Source: Bacillota bacterium
GTDB taxonomy: Bacteria > Bacillota > Limnochordia > Limnochordales > ZCTH02-B6
NCBI GenBank assembly: GCA_017656145.1
Contig: JACDOI010000011.1
Location: forward strand, 1 to 60,477
Length of the DNA: 60,477 nt
Direction: 5' to 3'
Numbering within the stretch: position 1 is the stretch's first letter; each line of letters starts with the position of its first letter. Shown piece after piece: positions 59,440-60,477 of the stretch. The translations under genes and the position numbers were made by a program. Under the pieces are notes generated by a model that worked only from the letters and a program-made list of their open reading frames with translations, was not told the DNA's origin and made no database searches.

Positions 59440-60477
59440 GCCGATGACGTGTCCGGGCTGCGGTGCTGAGCTCCAGACTCGCGACCCCGCGGGCTGGGGC
59501 TACGTTCCGGCTGAAATTTTGTCCCGGCAAGGCGCTTCCCAGATTTGCCGCCGTTGTTTCCGGCTTGTCCATTACGCGGACCCATCGGGCCCCGGGCCGG
59601 TGCCCGCCGCGGTCTGGACGGCGATCCGGCGGGCCGTGAACCAGGCCGATCGGGTACTGCTGTTGGCCGACATCATCGACTTTGAACCCAGCCTGTGGGA
59701 ACCGCTGGTCGAGGCGGCCGGCAAGTCCCCTGTCCTGGTGGTCAACAAGATCGATCTGCTGCCGCCCCAAAGCAGCGATGCGGAACTGGCCCAGTGGGTT
59801 CGGGACCGGTGCGCTCCGCGGGGCTTGTCGCCCGCCGGCGTCCATGTTATCAGCGCACGCCGGGGATGGGGAACGCGGGCTTTGTGGACCCGGCTCGCAG
59901 AGGACGCCCGCGAAGGGACTGTAGCCATCCTCGGCGTCACGAATGCGGGGAAGTCCGCGCTGCTTGCCCGATGGCACCGGGCAGCGCAAGAACCCGGGAG
60001 TCCACCGACCGTTTCGCCGATTCCCGGCACCACCATCGGCATCGTCAGGCTGCGAGGGCCCGGCGGCCTCGCGGTGCTGGATACACCGGGCGTTCCGCCT
60101 CCTGGGCGGCTCGGCGATCGGCTGTGCCCGGCCTGCGCTCGGCAAATTGTGCCGGACCGCCGCCTGAACGGAAAGCTGCTGACGTTCCGCAGCGGGCAGG
60201 CGCTGCTCTTTGGGGGACTGGCGGCCGTGGCGGCGGGCGCGCCGGTGCCTGACAAGACGTTGCTGATCGCGTACGCCGCCGGGGGACTCGCCTTGCACAG
60301 AACCCGAGCGGAACGGGTGGAAGAACTCTTGCGCTCGGTGCCCCCCCCTTTGGGCCCGGTGCCGTGCCGCGCTTGTCGGGCGCGGCTGTTTTTATGCCGG
60401 GGGGGAGTTGGGGGCGGGCCCCGCCCCCCAGCCCCCCCCCGCGCCCATAACCGCCGGGGGGGGGGTTCCCTCCCGGG
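59432..60477 (+). CDS. yqeH: Ribosome-biogenesis GTPase YqeH, 3' end missing
   Basis: Frame open from ATG 59432 to the window end, 348 codons, against about 365 in B. subtilis. An N-terminal zinc finger (CPGCGAEL, CRRCFRLVHY) is followed by a circularly permuted GTPase: G4 VVNKIDLLP, G5 ISARRGWG, G1 GVTNAGKSALL, G2 PGTTIG, G3 LDTPGVPP. Helps assemble the 30S subunit. After about 60340 the translation no longer resembles YqeH and the DNA is full of G and C runs, so a frameshift or poor sequence is likely there. Confidence 0.88.
   Translation, partial: MGKPMTCPGCGAELQTRDPAGWGYVPAEILSRQGASQICRRCFRLVHYADPSGPGPVPAAVWTAIRRAVNQADRVLLLADIIDFEPSLWEPLVEAAGKSPVLVVNKIDLLPPQSSDAELAQWVRDRCAPRGLSPAGVHVISARRGWGTRALWTRLAEDAREGTVAILGVTNAGKSALLARWHRAAQEPGSPPTVSPIPGTTIGIVRLRGPGGLAVLDTPGVPPPGRLGDRLCPACARQIVPDRRLNGKLLTFRSGQALLFGGLAAVAAGAPVPDKTLLIAYAAGGLALHRTRAERVEELLRSVPPPLGPVPCRACRARLFLCRGGVGGGPRPPAPPRAHNRRGGGSLP
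60340..60477. other. Homopolymer-rich window end, probably low-quality sequence
   Basis: Contains many runs of seven or more G or C in about 130 bases, far above the rest of the window. Likely a contig end with sequencing error rather than biological sequence; the end of yqeH should be read with care. Confidence 0.6.

Overview
The window is 60.5 kb of high-GC DNA with genes packed mostly on the + strand and frequent GTG/TTG starts. Gene order and content point to a spore-forming member of the Bacillota (Firmicutes) with an unusually high GC content, of the Symbiobacterium / Thermaerobacter / Limnochordia type; the exact lineage is an inference. Support comes from intact sporulation genes (yqfC, yqfD, sigK), ireB, a CIRCE-controlled hrcA operon, and two blocks that follow the Bacillus subtilis order almost gene for gene.

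Layout. (1) 1-9955: 3' half of lepA, hemW, a convergent pyrD, then CIRCE-hrcA-grpE-dnaK-dnaJ-prmA-rsmE, a heat-shock and translation block. (2) 9980-17400: an accessory segment placed where Bacillus goes from rsmE towards rpsU. It holds a membrane-anchored BsuPI-type protease-inhibitor homologue next to a subtilisin-like lipoprotein protease, a divergent pair of Arg-rich proteins (one with a possible Sm-like domain, one a Val/Arg pentad-repeat protein without any acidic residue), tatA, a metallophosphoesterase, an autoregulated-looking TetR/acyl-CoA dehydrogenase pair and a HIT protein. (3) 17444-27933: rpsU, nfeD, floA, a hypothetical, yqfC, yqfD, phoH, 7TM-HD (pgpH/yqfF), ybeY, an in-frame dgkA-cdd fusion and era. 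(4) 27946-43103: queA, tgt, yajC, an uncharacterised ABC-class ATPase, an HD protein, secD, secF, ubiB/aarF, lapA-like, recJ, apt, rel, dtd. (5) 43134-58034: PpiC-TPR foldase, hisS, aspS, a structured RNA that fits 6S RNA by position and fold, rarA, an Rrf2 regulator, iscS, mnmA, alaS, ireB, yqgF, a DUF1292 gene, mltG. (6) 58131-60477: sigK, yqeG and a partial yqeH that runs off the end. The last 100 bases or so are homopolymer-rich and look like a poor contig end.

The genes cover protein folding, secretion (YajC-SecDF, TatA), tRNA charging and modification (HisRS, AspRS, AlaRS, QueA, Tgt, MnmA-IscS), nucleotide signalling ((p)ppGpp by Rel, c-di-AMP turnover by the 7TM-HD protein), recombination and replication repair (RecJ, RarA, RuvX) and sporulation. 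Many transcription units start with good sigma-A promoters with 17-18 bp spacing: before hrcA, grpE, tatA, the TetR gene, secD, apt, the foldase gene, the 6S candidate, the Rrf2 gene, alaS, mltG and yqeG. No tRNA, rRNA, insertion sequence or CRISPR array was recognised.

The parts least explained by known biology are the protease/inhibitor plus Arg-rich repeat locus (9980-13888), the DgkA-Cdd fusion, the nested inverted repeats on the secDF promoter, the aspS-rarA RNA, the terminator-like hairpin just downstream of the grpE promoter and the duplicated -10 region before mltG.
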